Source: Opitutia bacterium (GTDB taxonomy: Bacteria > Verrucomicrobiota > Verrucomicrobiia > Opitutales > Opitutaceae). Taken from it: a stretch of DNA of 38,113 nucleotides. The stretch is taken from the NCBI GenBank assembly GCA_947453695.1, contig CANGHW010000039.1:1-38113 (forward strand). The letters run 5' to 3'. A model generated the notes under the pieces. It was given only the letters and a program-made list of their open reading frames with translations, made no database searches and was not told where the DNA came from. The number at the start of each line of letters is the position of its first letter. Positions within the stretch are counted from its first letter, which is position 1. The translations under genes and the position numbers were made by a program. Below are positions 9,901 through 18,900 of this stretch, piece by piece.

Positions 9901-12796
9901 GGGCGAGGCTGTGGAAATCGCCCGCGGAAATCGCGACCACGCCGGACAAGCCCGAGGGAAGGGTCGTCTGGCCGCTACTATTGTTGCCCCAAGCAACGAC
10001 GGTGCCGTCGGACTTCAGCGCGAGGCTGTGATTGGAGCCAGCGGCGATCGCAATGACACCAGAGAGACCGGAGGGAATCGTGATCTGGCCGCTGCCGTTA
10101 CTCCCCCACCCGACGACCGTGCCGTCGGATTTCAAAGCGAGGCTATGACCATTGCCGCCTGCGACGGCGACGACATTGGTAAGGCCGGCAGGGACGCTGG
10201 CGGCGCCGGTAAAGTTTCCGCCCCAGGCGACGACGGTGCCATCGGCTTTGACGGCGAGGGTGTGCACGTAGCCGACCGCGAGAGCGACCACACCGCCGAG
10301 ACCAGCCGGTGCAGCGGCTTGGGCGTCAGCGTTATTGCCCCACCCCACGACGGTGCCATCGGACTTCAGCGCGACGCTGTAGTAGGAGCCACCGGACGCG
10401 AGGGCGACCACGCCGCCCAAGCCGGGCGGGATACTCGTCTCGCCAAAGAAATTACTCCCCCACCCCACCACGGTCCCATCGGACCTGAGTGCGAGACTGT
10501 GGTAGGACGCGGCGGCGAGCGAGGTGACGCTGGTGAGGCCGGCGGGCGGCAAGGACTGGCCGTTGCCATTGTTGCCGAAGCCGGCGACTTGCGCGGGACT
10601 AACCGCGACGTTGACGAAAATAACGGGGCTGGTGGTGGTGCCGGCGGCGTTGGTGGCGACGAGTTGATACCAGCCGTTGTCGCGCGCGGGGGTGGCGTTG
10701 GTAGTGCTGTAGGTCGCAGCGGTGGCGCCGGAGACGGGCAGGCCATTGCGCTTCCACAGCAAGCTCGTCGCGCCGGTGACGGTCGCGGCGAGCGTGAGGT
10801 TGGCGCCGAGGTTGACGACTTGGCGGGACGAAGGGAATACGGTGACGACGGGCGGCAGGCTCGGGCCGTTGACGGTGAGCGTGAAAGCCTGGGTCGCGAG
10901 CAAGCCGGAAGAGGTCACGACCTGCACGGTGAAGAGGAACGGGGAACCGGTGGCATTGGGCGGCACGCCCGAAAGGACACCGGTGGTGGCGTTGAGCGTG
11001 GCCCAGGCCGGCAAGGTGCCAGCGACGACCGTAAACGTGGGCGTGCTGCCGGCCGATACGGAGAAGGTATGAGAGTTCGCGGTGCCGACGGAGAACGCCG
11101 CGTTATTTGTGCTGATGAACGCGACGGGAGCGACGGCCGTAACGGTGACGGGGCCGGAAATAGCACTGGCGCCCAGGCTGTCGGTGGCGAGCGCGGTGAG
11201 CGTTGCGTTACCGAGGACGGAGGGGGTCCAGGCGACGACAAACGGCGAGTTGGTCGCGGAGGCGACGAACTGATTGTTGGCAAAAAACTGGACCGAAGAA
11301 ATCGTCGCGCCGCCGACGGCGGAGGCGTTTGCAGCGATCGTGATAGGGCTTCCGACGGCCAGGAAGAAGGCCGGAGACGGTGCGGTGAGCGCGACGCTCG
11401 GCGGAGCGGAGTTCGAGACCTGAACGGTGTAAGGCAGCGAGGTCGTAAACACACCGGCGTTATCAGAGACCACCGCGGTGATGGTGTAGGAGCCAGCGGC
11501 CGAGGGCGTCCAGTTGACCAAGTAGGGAGCGGTGTTGATGGGCGAGCCGATGATCGAGCCGTTCGCGTAATAAGTGACGAAGGTGATCGTGCGGCCATTC
11601 TCGGGGATCGCGACGGCGGAGAAGGATTGGGCGGTGTTGACGAGGATGTTGGGGCCGCCGGAAGGCGTCACGAGCGTGACGGCGGGGGACGGTATGTTGC
11701 CGAGCGTAACGGCGGCCTCGGGGCTAATGACGGACCCGACGGAGTTGGTGATTGTGACGGAATAGAGTCCGGCCGTGGCGGCGCTGAACGACGAGAGTAA
11801 CAGCGAGGACTGGGTGGCACCTGCTATTGGGGCGCCGTCTTTCAGCCACTGGAAGGTGAAGGGCGTGGCGCCGGCCGGGACGACGGAGAGCGCGGCCTTA
11901 CCGCCGGCGGCGAGCGCGCGTGCGGCGGGTGGCACCAACACGGAGGGAGCGGGGGCCGCGCCGGTGACGGTGGCCATGCCGATGGACCAGCGCGAGGAAC
12001 TGGTGTCGTGCCAGACGTAGGGGCCGCCGGAGGGGCCGTTGCGATAGAAACCGTTGGAACCGGCGGTAGAACCATAGGCGACCATCGAACCGCTGCCCGT
12101 CGCACCGAGATAACCACTGCCAAATACAACACCATAAACGCCGGGCGCGAGATCGACGGAGAGCGGCACAGTCACGCGCCCAGAAAAGGAGGACGGCAAG
12201 GTAAACACGGTGCTCGCGAGGACCTCGCCAGCATTGAACGGGGTGTCGACGGTCGTCGCGCCAACCGGAATAGCCGTCAGTGAAGCAAGCGGCACAATAG
12301 CGGCAAAGAGTGTGCCGGAGCCGTTCGAAAAATCACCGATCAGTGCAGCGAGCTTGGTGGCGGCAGTGACAGTGAAGCGGGTGGCGACATACTGGTTGGC
12401 TGAGACGCTCCACAAACTGGTGCCCTGCGTGCCGAGGGGATTCGTCAAGACCGCACCGACGGCGAGTGTGACCGGAGTGGAGGTGACGGAGCCGCCGGAG
12501 TTGGAGACGACGACATCATAAAGTCCCGCATCGGCGGCAGAGACGACCGCGAAAGGTAGCAACGCATTCGTCGCGCCAGAGATCGCGACCGTGTTGCGAC
12601 GCCACTGATACGAGGGCGCAGGCGTGCCGGTCGCGGTCACACTGAAGGTAACGGACGAACCGACCAGCAGCGTGCTACCCACCGGCTGCGCCGTGATCGT
12701 GGGGCCTTGCGCGATCGCGTGACCGGCGACGAAGAGAAAGAGGAACAGCGCAACGAAGAATGAGCGCGCGACGGTGCAGCGGGACGGAGTGTTCAT
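6908..12796 (-). CDS. G1: giant secreted Ig-like/RCC1 protein with C-terminal EF-hand module
   Basis: A 1962-residue secreted protein. ATG at 12796 is preferred over an in-frame TTG at 12814: it starts MNTPSRCTVARSFFVALF, a clear signal peptide ending AIA-Q, and neither start has a Shine-Dalgarno. Approximate order: Ig-like 24-112; an unassigned domain 113-282, perhaps of the choice-of-anchor type; Ig-like 283-367; two bacterial Ig-like 368-556; putative-Ig (He_PIG) 557-642 (LPAWATLNATTGVLSGVPP); Ig-like 643-731; seven RCC1 units 732-1005; four Ig-like 1010-1361; two copies of an unassigned domain with R-A-V/A-GPAL and NDDW, 1362-1625; Ig-like 1626-1717; beta module 1720-1848; two EF-hand-like repeats 1850-1962, ending TEDGFAPGP. 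No catalytic domain is seen. Likely an adhesin or surface scaffold. It follows G2 after about 110 bases and may be co-transcribed with it. Confidence 0.9.
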   Translation of the reverse strand: MNTPSRCTVARSFFVALFLFLFVAGHAIAQGPTITAQPVGSTLLVGSSVTFSVTATGTPAPSYQWRRNTVAISGATNALLPFAVVSAADAGLYDVVVSNSGGSVTSTPVTLAVGAVLTNPLGTQGTSLWSVSANQYVATRFTVTAATKLAALIGDFSNGSGTLFAAIVPLASLTAIPVGATTVDTPFNAGEVLASTVFTLPSSFSGRVTVPLSVDLAPGVYGVVFGSGYLGATGSGSMVAYGSTAGSNGFYRNGPSGGPYVWHDTSSSRWSIGMATVTGAAPAPSVLVPPAARALAAGGKAALSVVPAGATPFTFQWLKDGAPIAGATQSSLLLSSFSAATAGLYSVTITNSVGSVISPEAAVTLGNIPSPAVTLVTPSGGPNILVNTAQSFSAVAIPENGRTITFVTYYANGSIIGSPINTAPYLVNWTPSAAGSYTITAVVSDNAGVFTTSLPYTVQVSNSAPPSVALTAPSPAFFLAVGSPITIAANASAVGGATISSVQFFANNQFVASATNSPFVVAWTPSVLGNATLTALATDSLGASAISGPVTVTAVAPVAFISTNNAAFSVGTANSHTFSVSAGSTPTFTVVAGTLPAWATLNATTGVLSGVPPNATGSPFLFTVQVVTSSGLLATQAFTLTVNGPSLPPVVTVFPSSRQVVNLGANLTLAATVTGATSLLWKRNGLPVSGATAATYSTTNATPARDNGWYQLVATNAAGTTTSPVIFVNVAVSPAQVAGFGNNGNGQSLPPAGLTSVTSLAAASYHSLALRSDGTVVGWGSNFFGETSIPPGLGGVVALASGGSYYSVALKSDGTVVGWGNNADAQAAAPAGLGGVVALAVGYVHTLAVKADGTVVAWGGNFTGAASVPAGLTNVVAVAGGNGHSLALKSDGTVVGWGSNGSGQITIPSGLSGVIAIAAGSNHSLALKSDGTVVAWGNNSSGQTTLPSGLSGVVAISAGDFHSLALKSDGTPVAWGYNFYGQSTFSPGLANVTGLAAGSMHTLVMRSAAADTVVPAIATHPLSQTAYLTGTVTFSITLAANPAAASLQWRKNGVPIFGAQGSSYTLFSLGAADAANYDVVVTNGVASVTSNPATLTVVTPPAPVITTQPANGVLNAGNVGSFRVSVTSPVFVTYQWRKNNTPLSGKNDSVLVLGAVQLSDAGSYDVIATNAGGSVTSTAASLVVYPATAPAFSTQPVGGILEVGNHASFSAAVTGAVPISFQWRKNGTPIVGANTLSLSLPNAQLADAGVYDLVATNGLGATTSAPATLLFTSQLTPPTITQPPISQTALVGVTASFSVVAGGVPAPTFQWRRNGLPLAGATAATLTLGLVQETDAAAYDVVVTNLQGSVISAPATLTVRGRPVIWTARLALGSGDAVGTFTLEGTAAKRLLVRAVGPALTTFSVSDPLTDPKLEIFDTAGQLVASNDDWNTHADQPGLIAATAAAGAFALPTGSKDAVVLRTYAPATYHVRVTSATGGGRIVLVELYDAEPASASRVPYTAVRGTASSAGGEIVIGGLGANGTSERTYLLRAAGPALGTSGTLANPTFTVLRDSVVRAGNDDWQSGADTTGVAAAAARVGAFSFADGSRDSALLVTANVRSGLYVGQIAGTPGNSGLVLAEAIEADAARPATFAPALVSPPSSRTVPAGVNGTREARAAGTEPITYQWRRDAVNLSGATLRSLSLPNVVPAQAGTYTVVATNAYGTATSLPALLTVDATAPVATATHIVAPPGGYLAGGTVTVNSTLAYPGSVSALGWTVTLPPGWVYLAGSGAEGDVKPAAGATGTLEWSWSAPPASPVSFSYTLGVPAGETSVRSLGAVALVRTPSAVQTVTATPTPLLLTLVAPFHSADTSQNFSISLFELTRVIELYNTRNGTTRTGCYAVSTSATSEDGFATDIARLGTAVVTLARYHSADTTRDGKLSLTELTRVIELYNTRSGTTRTGAYHAQAGTEDGFAPGP
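6911..7640 (-). other. G1 C-terminal dyad: beta module plus two EF-hand-like repeats
   Basis: The beta module (7249-7640) has GGTVTV, a GW in LPPGW and a VPAG. The EF-like part (6911-7248) has two HSAD-containing repeats. The second loop, DTTRDGKLSLTE, fits the EF-hand pattern (acidic or polar at 1, 3 and 5, Gly at 6, Glu at 12). The first loop, DTSQNFSISLFE, lacks the Gly. Each loop leads into ELTRVIELYN and an EDGFA motif. Confidence 0.75.
9775..10596 (-). repeat. RCC1-type array in G1, 7 units
   Basis: Seven units of about 39 residues, each with a WG or FG core (VVGWGSN type), a GL-xx-V segment and HSLALKSDGT. Seven units match the blade number of a closed RCC1 beta-propeller. Confidence 0.85.
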
Positions 12797-12867
12797 GGAG
12801 GGGCGACGGGGCAAAACAGCGGGGCGTGAAACGCAGCCGAACAGGGCGACGTAACGATGAGCGCGGT

Positions 12868-12886
12868 GGGGCGGAAGAAAAGCCCC
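12868..12886 (-). terminator. Weak hairpin after G2
   Basis: A 5-bp GGGGC / GCCCC stem with a 9-base loop begins about 20 bases downstream of the G2 stop, with no T tail. It is at best a weak terminator, so readthrough into G1 is plausible. Confidence 0.2.
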
Positions 12887-12906
12887 AAACGTGGCATCAC
12901 GGGCGC

Positions 12907-15900
12907 CTACGGCCCGGGGGCGAAGCCGTCTTCGGTGCCCGCTTGCGCATGGTAGGCGCCGGTCCGGGTGGTGCCGGACCGGGTGTTGTAGAGTTCGATC
13001 ACGCGGGTGAGTTCGTTGAGCGAAAGGCGGCCGTCTCGGTTGTAGTCGGCGCTATGATAGCGAGTGAGCGCAGCGGTCGAATTGGTCGTATCGACGGCGA
13101 AGCCGTCTTCCGTGAACGTCGTCGCCACGAGGTAACGGCCGGTGCGCGTGGTGCCGATGCGGGCATTATAGAGTTCGATCACGCGCGTCAGCTCGAAGAG
13201 GCTGATCACGTTGTCGCCATCCGTGTCGGCGCTGTGTTTGTCGGCGGCATTGCCGAGCAGGAGCGGGTCGGGTTGAGCGAGGAGCGGTATGGAGGTGCCG
13301 CTCTGAACCAAGTTCGCCGACGCCACCAAGGCGACCGCGCCAGTGGTGCCTGCGGGCACGTTGAGGGTGTAAGTGAACGTAAACGGGCTCGCGGGGACGG
13401 TCGCCCAGTTCCACTCCGCCAGACTGCCCGCACCGACCGTCGGTTTGGTCGCCCCGGTGTCATTGGAGGACGAGGCGAAGGTCCAGCCGGCGGGCAGGAG
13501 CACCTGCCAGTTGAACCCGGTCGTGCTACCGACGTAGGTGAGCCGATTGACCACTGTAACCGTGCCGCCAACGGTATAGCCGGAGCGCGCGACGACGTGT
13601 TGCGCACTGATCCCGGCGGGGACGACCGAAACCGTCACAGCGGCGCTCGCGATCGTGCCCACGGTATTCGCGAGCACGACCGTGTAGCTGCCGGCGTCGG
13701 CGAGTTGGGCGTTGGGTTTGGTGAACGTGGCATTGGTCTCAGCGGGGATCAGCGTGCCGTTGCGACGCCATTGATAGCTGGGCGGAGGCGTGCCGGTCGC
13801 GACGACCGTGAGAGTGATGGTGCCGCCGACCGGCAAGGACTGGCCGACCGGGGCCGAGGTGATGACAGGCGCGACGGGGAGCGGCACCACCGTGAGGGTG
13901 AAGCTCTGCGTGGCTGCCGGGGCGACGCCATTGCTCGCCGTAAGCGTAAAGGAGAACGGCGAACCGACGGTGTTGGGCGGCGTGCCACTGAGGACACCCG
14001 TGGTAGCTTGGAGCGTGGCCCAGGGGGGCAAGGCACCGGCCGTGACGGAGAACACAGGAGCCGGAGCTCCGCTCGCCGCAACGGTGAAGGAGCCGAGCAC
14101 GGTCGTATTGAAAGTGGTGCCGGCCACGCTCGTGAACACAGGAGGGGCGTTTACCGTGAGCGCGACGGCGACGCTGGTCGCGGGTGAACCAACGCCGTTG
14201 GAAACGACGCATTGAAACAGGTCGCCGCGCATGACGACCGCGGTCGCATTGACCGCGAGGGCCGCGGTGGTTACGCCGGCGTAGCTGCCGCCGTTGGCGA
14301 GATTCACGAATCCCGTCGTGCCCGCGGCCTGACGCTGCCACTGATAAGTGGGGGCCGGGGTGCCGAACGCGGCGACGGTGAACGTCGCAGTGGCACCGGC
14401 GTTGACGGTCTGGGCGAACGGCTGCGCGGTGATGGCCGGTGCGATACCGACCGCGAGGGTCGCGACAGCGCTCGTGGTCGCGCCGAGTTCGTTCGCCACG
14501 ATGACCGTGTAGTTTCCGGCGTTCGCAAGCTGGACATTGGTGAGCGAAAGCGCGGCAGCGGTCTGCCCCGAAAGATCGGCGCCGTTGAACTTCCATTGGT
14601 AGGTCAACGGCAACGTGCTCGTGGCCGTGACCGAGAGCGTGACATTGGTGCCGGCGGTGGCGCTCTGAGCGAGCGGTTGCACAGAGATCGCCGGGAGCGC
14701 AGCGGGCAGCGTCGAAGTCAGGGCGAACGCGCCGTCGAGCGAGACGAGGAGTTGCCCGCTGTCGCGCAGCGACAAAATCGAGGGAAAGCCATTGGCCGCG
14801 GTCAGGCCGGCGGCGGCAAAGGCGGTGTCGCGCGAGCCATCGGTATTCAAACGCGCGAGGTAGGCGGTCGCCGGCGCACCACCGACCGATGCGAAGGAGC
14901 CGTGCACCAGCACCCGTCTGTCTTCCTGCACGAGCAGACTGCGGACGCCGCCAATCGCCGGCGGGGCGAAGGTCGAATCGAGGGAGCCATTGGCGTTGAT
15001 CCGCGCGACGCCACCGCGGCCAGCGCCGTCGTAGCCGGTGAAATCGCCGCCGACCACGAGCCTGCCGTCGGCCTGCACGGCGAGTGCATAGATGCGGGCA
15101 TTGGCGGCGGATGTCGTCGTAAACGTGGAGTCGAGGGTGCCGTTGGCGTTGAGCCGGACGAGGCGGTTGGCGGCGACACCGGCGTAAGTAGTGAATTCGC
15201 CGCAGAGGACCATGCGTCCGTCGGCTTGGACGGCAGCGGAGTAAACGACATCGTTGGGCCCAGTGCCGGGGTCGAAACTGGAATCGAGTGTGCCATCGGA
15301 GTTCAGCACTGCCACGCGATTGCGCGCGACGCCACGGACCGTGGTGAACGAGCCGCCCAGGAGAATCTTGCCGCCAGGCAGGAGCGCAAGCGTAGTGGCG
15401 CGATCATCGAGGCCGGCGCCGACCGTGAACGATGCATCAAGCGTGCCGTCGGCATTGAGCCGGGCGAGACGACTGCGCGTGGTTCCGTTGTAGGTCGAAA
15501 AATCGCCGGCGATGACGAGCTTGCCATCGGGCTGGCGGAGCGCGGCGAAGATCCGGTCGTTGGCACCGAGGCCACCGCTGTTGAAGGTCACATCGACGCT
15601 GCCGTTGGCCAAAATGCGCGCGACGTGAGCGGGCACAGCGACGCCGCGCAGATGGGAAAACTGGCCGGCGACGAGCGTCGCACCTCCGGGTAACGGCGCG
15701 ACGGCGGCCACGCTGCCCTCGCTGCGGAGGGCGAGGTTGATACCGCTGTCGAGCGTGCCGTCGGCATTCAGGCGGGCGAACCTGGTCCGGTTGGTGCTGG
15801 CGCCGGTGGAGTTGAGGTAGGCCCCGAAATAACCGGCCGCGATAATTTGTCCGTTAGGCAACAGTCCGACGGCCAAGACCGCGTCATTCACGCCTCGGGT

Positions 15901-18900
15901 GAGGTAGCCTGTGTCGCGAGCGCCGGTGCTGGTCAGCCTCACCAGACCCTGGCCGGCCGCGCCGGCGAACGTGCTGAACTCGCCACCCACGACGATTTTT
16001 CCGTCGGACTGGAGCACGACGGCATCGACGACGAAGTCGAAGCCACTCCCGGTGGCGGTCGTAAACGCCGCGTCGTTCGTGCCGTTGGCGTTGAGCCGGC
16101 CGATGTAGCCGGCCGCGGCGCCGTTGAGGTTGGTGAAGCGCCCCGCGACGACGATTTTGCCGTCGGACGCCTGCACGGCGAGGGCTTGGACATTGCCATC
16201 GGCCGAGGGGGTGAACGCCGGGTCGAGCGTGCCATCTGCGTTGAGGCGTGCGAGGCGATTGCGGCCGGTGACATTGCCGCTGGCGTCGTAGACCAAACCG
16301 AACGAACCACCGAGCACGATTTTGCCATCCGCCTGCAGTGCGAGTGCAACCACAGCGCCGGCAACACCGCGCGTGAGAAAGCCGGCGTCGACCGAGCCAT
16401 CGGAATTGAGGCGCACGAGGCTGTCGCGGGTCGTGCCGGCGAAGCCCGTGAAGAAGCCGCCCAAAAGAATTTTCCCGTCGGTCTGCACGGTGAGCGTCCG
16501 CACAATGACATCGCTCCCGGCGCCGGTGTTAAACGTGGGGTCGACACTGCCGTCGGCATTGAGGCGGGCGAGCGCGCGCCGCGCGTAGGCACCGAGGCGG
16601 GTGAAATCGCCGCCGATGACAAGTTTCCCGTCGCTCTGCACCGCGAGCGCACGAACGAGCGAATCGATTTCCGGCGGAGCAAACGTGGGATCGACCGTGC
16701 CATCGGCCTTCAGGCGCACGAGGCCCGTGCGGCGCGAACCATCGACACTGGTAAAGGGACCGGCGAGGTAGGATCGCCCATCGCCCAGTGGAGCCACGGC
16801 GAAAGCAACCGGGGCCCCAGGGACGGCCACTTCCGGCTGAAGGCTCCACGCCGGATCGGCCGCGACCAAGCCAGGATAAGCGGTGGGCGCGACCGAAAGC
16901 CGGACGGTTTGCGACGCGGTCGATTCAGCACCGGCGGTCGCGACGACATCGTAGAAATCGGCGTCGGTGCGGGAGGCGCTGGCGAGCGTGTAAGTAGCGC
17001 CCGTCGCGCCGGTGAGGGCGAGGCCGTTGCGGCGCCACTGATAGGTGATCGATCCGGATGACAATGCGGTAACACTCAGGCTCGCCGGCTGGCCAGCGGT
17101 GGCGACGAGGTTGACGGGCTGGACGGCGATGAGCGGTTTCACTGCCAACGGCAGCACGGTGAGCGTGAACGACTGCGTGGCACTGGGCGCGGCGCCGTTG
17201 CTGGCCGTGAGCGTAAACGTGAAAGGCGAACCGGTCGCGTCCGGCGGCGTGCCGGTGAGTGCGCCGGTGGTGGCGTTGAGCGAGGCCCACGCGGGCAGCG
17301 CGCCGGCCGTGACCGCAAACGTCGGCACGGGTGAGCCGGTGGCACTCACGGAAAACGTGCCCGGTTGAAGCGTCGTAAACGAGGTCGTGTTGCCGCTCGT
17401 GAACAGCGGGGGAACGGAAATCGACAAGCCCGCGGCCAAACTGGTCACAGTCTTACTGGCGCCGATGCCCGAGGTCACGTCGCAGCGGAATTTATCCCCC
17501 GCCATTGCGCCGGTGACCGGGGATATTTTAAGCGCAGCCGAAGTGGCACCGGAGTAAGTGCCGTCGTCGATTAAATACTCGAAGCCGGTCGCGCCTGACC
17601 GCTGCCGCTGCCATAGATAAGTCGCCGCCGGCAGGCCGGTAGCCGTCACGGAAAACGTCGCCGTCGAACCGACGACCGCGGCCTGGGCCACCGGTTGAGC
17701 GGTAATGATCGGAGCCCCGGGTAGGAGCTGGACATTCAAGGTAAAGACCTGGGTGGCGGCGGGAATAATCCCATTGCCCGCAGTGATCGTAAACGTGAAG
17801 GGTGAGCCCGCCGGATCGGGCGGTGTGCCGGTGAGGACGCCCGTGGTGGAGTTCAGCCTCGCCCAAGAGGGGAGCGCGCCCGCCGCCACGCTGAAGGTCG
17901 GAGTCGGAGTGCCGTTGGCCAGCACCGTAAACGAACCGCCGGCCAATTCGAAGAACGTGGCGCTGTTGCCACTGACAAAGACCGGGGGCGAATCGAGACT
18001 CAAGGTGACCGTGCGACTGGTTTCGGTGGAGCCATCACTGAAGATAACCCGGCAGCGGAATTGATCGCCATTCATCGCCGCGGTCGTGGGGCTGATGGAG
18101 AGAAACTCGCTATCGCCCCCCGAATAGGGCGCTGCAGTGGCGACCTTCGAAAAGACCGCACTGCCGGCGACCCTTCGCTCCCAAAGGTAAGTCGGAGCGG
18201 GTGCGCCGACCGCATCGACCTGAAAAAACGACTGCGCGCCGACTTGGCCGGTGAAGTTGTCCGGCTGACGAATCACCCCGGGCAACGGCGGAATTCGATA
18301 GGTGAGCGTCAGGACTGAGCTGGTTTGGGCATAGAAATTCCCCGTCGCGATATAGTAAGTCGTGCCCGCCACGACAAAGATCGCGTCTCGGTCAGCATTG
18401 CCATAGCTTCCGGCCCGGGTCAGCACGGGTGAGAGCGAACCGAGGGACGACCCGGTATAAACGGCAAAGGCGGCTGCAATGCCGCGATCGACCACCGCAA
18501 GCTCGGCCCGACCGGTCACCGAGGGTGTCCAGCGATACCAGACCGACGAAGCAGTTGCGCTCGGTGAGCCAAAGTGGACGGGTTCACCCACCTCCGCCGT
18601 CGCTCCCGCCGTCGTGCCCTGTGCGACACCCGCATCTCCAGGCAAGGTCCAGGCATTCACGAAATTATCGTTACCCGGAGGAGTCGAGGCCGGCTTGACC
18701 ACGAGCGCAGCCGAAGCGGAGGTCGTCGTGCCGACGGAGTTGGTCACCACGACATCATAGTTTCCGGAATCACCCGCCTGAGCCGAGGAAAGCACCAAGG
18801 TGTCCGCCGTGGCGCCAGCGATGGGCGTCCCGGCCTTGCGCCATTGATATGAAGTCGGAGCCGGGAAGCCCCTGACCTCGACATTGAACTTCGTCGCCAG

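Noticed and set aside
9775..10596. Regular repeats resembling a CRISPR or DNA satellite
   Set aside because: The period is about 117 bases, stays in frame and encodes RCC1 units; there are no short identical repeats with unique spacers.
8387..11800. Plus-strand open frame of 1137 codons opposite G1
   Set aside because: It has a charged, low-complexity translation that mirrors the repeats of G1 and no recognisable fold; it is a by-product of codon bias.
12797..12814. TTG start for G1 at 12814
   Set aside because: There is no Shine-Dalgarno before it, and the ATG 18 bases later starts the signal peptide cleanly.
12760..17061. Several plus-strand frames of 400-490 codons opposite G2
   Set aside because: They are antisense to well-supported Ig and delta-60 modules and have no signal, motif or ribosome site.
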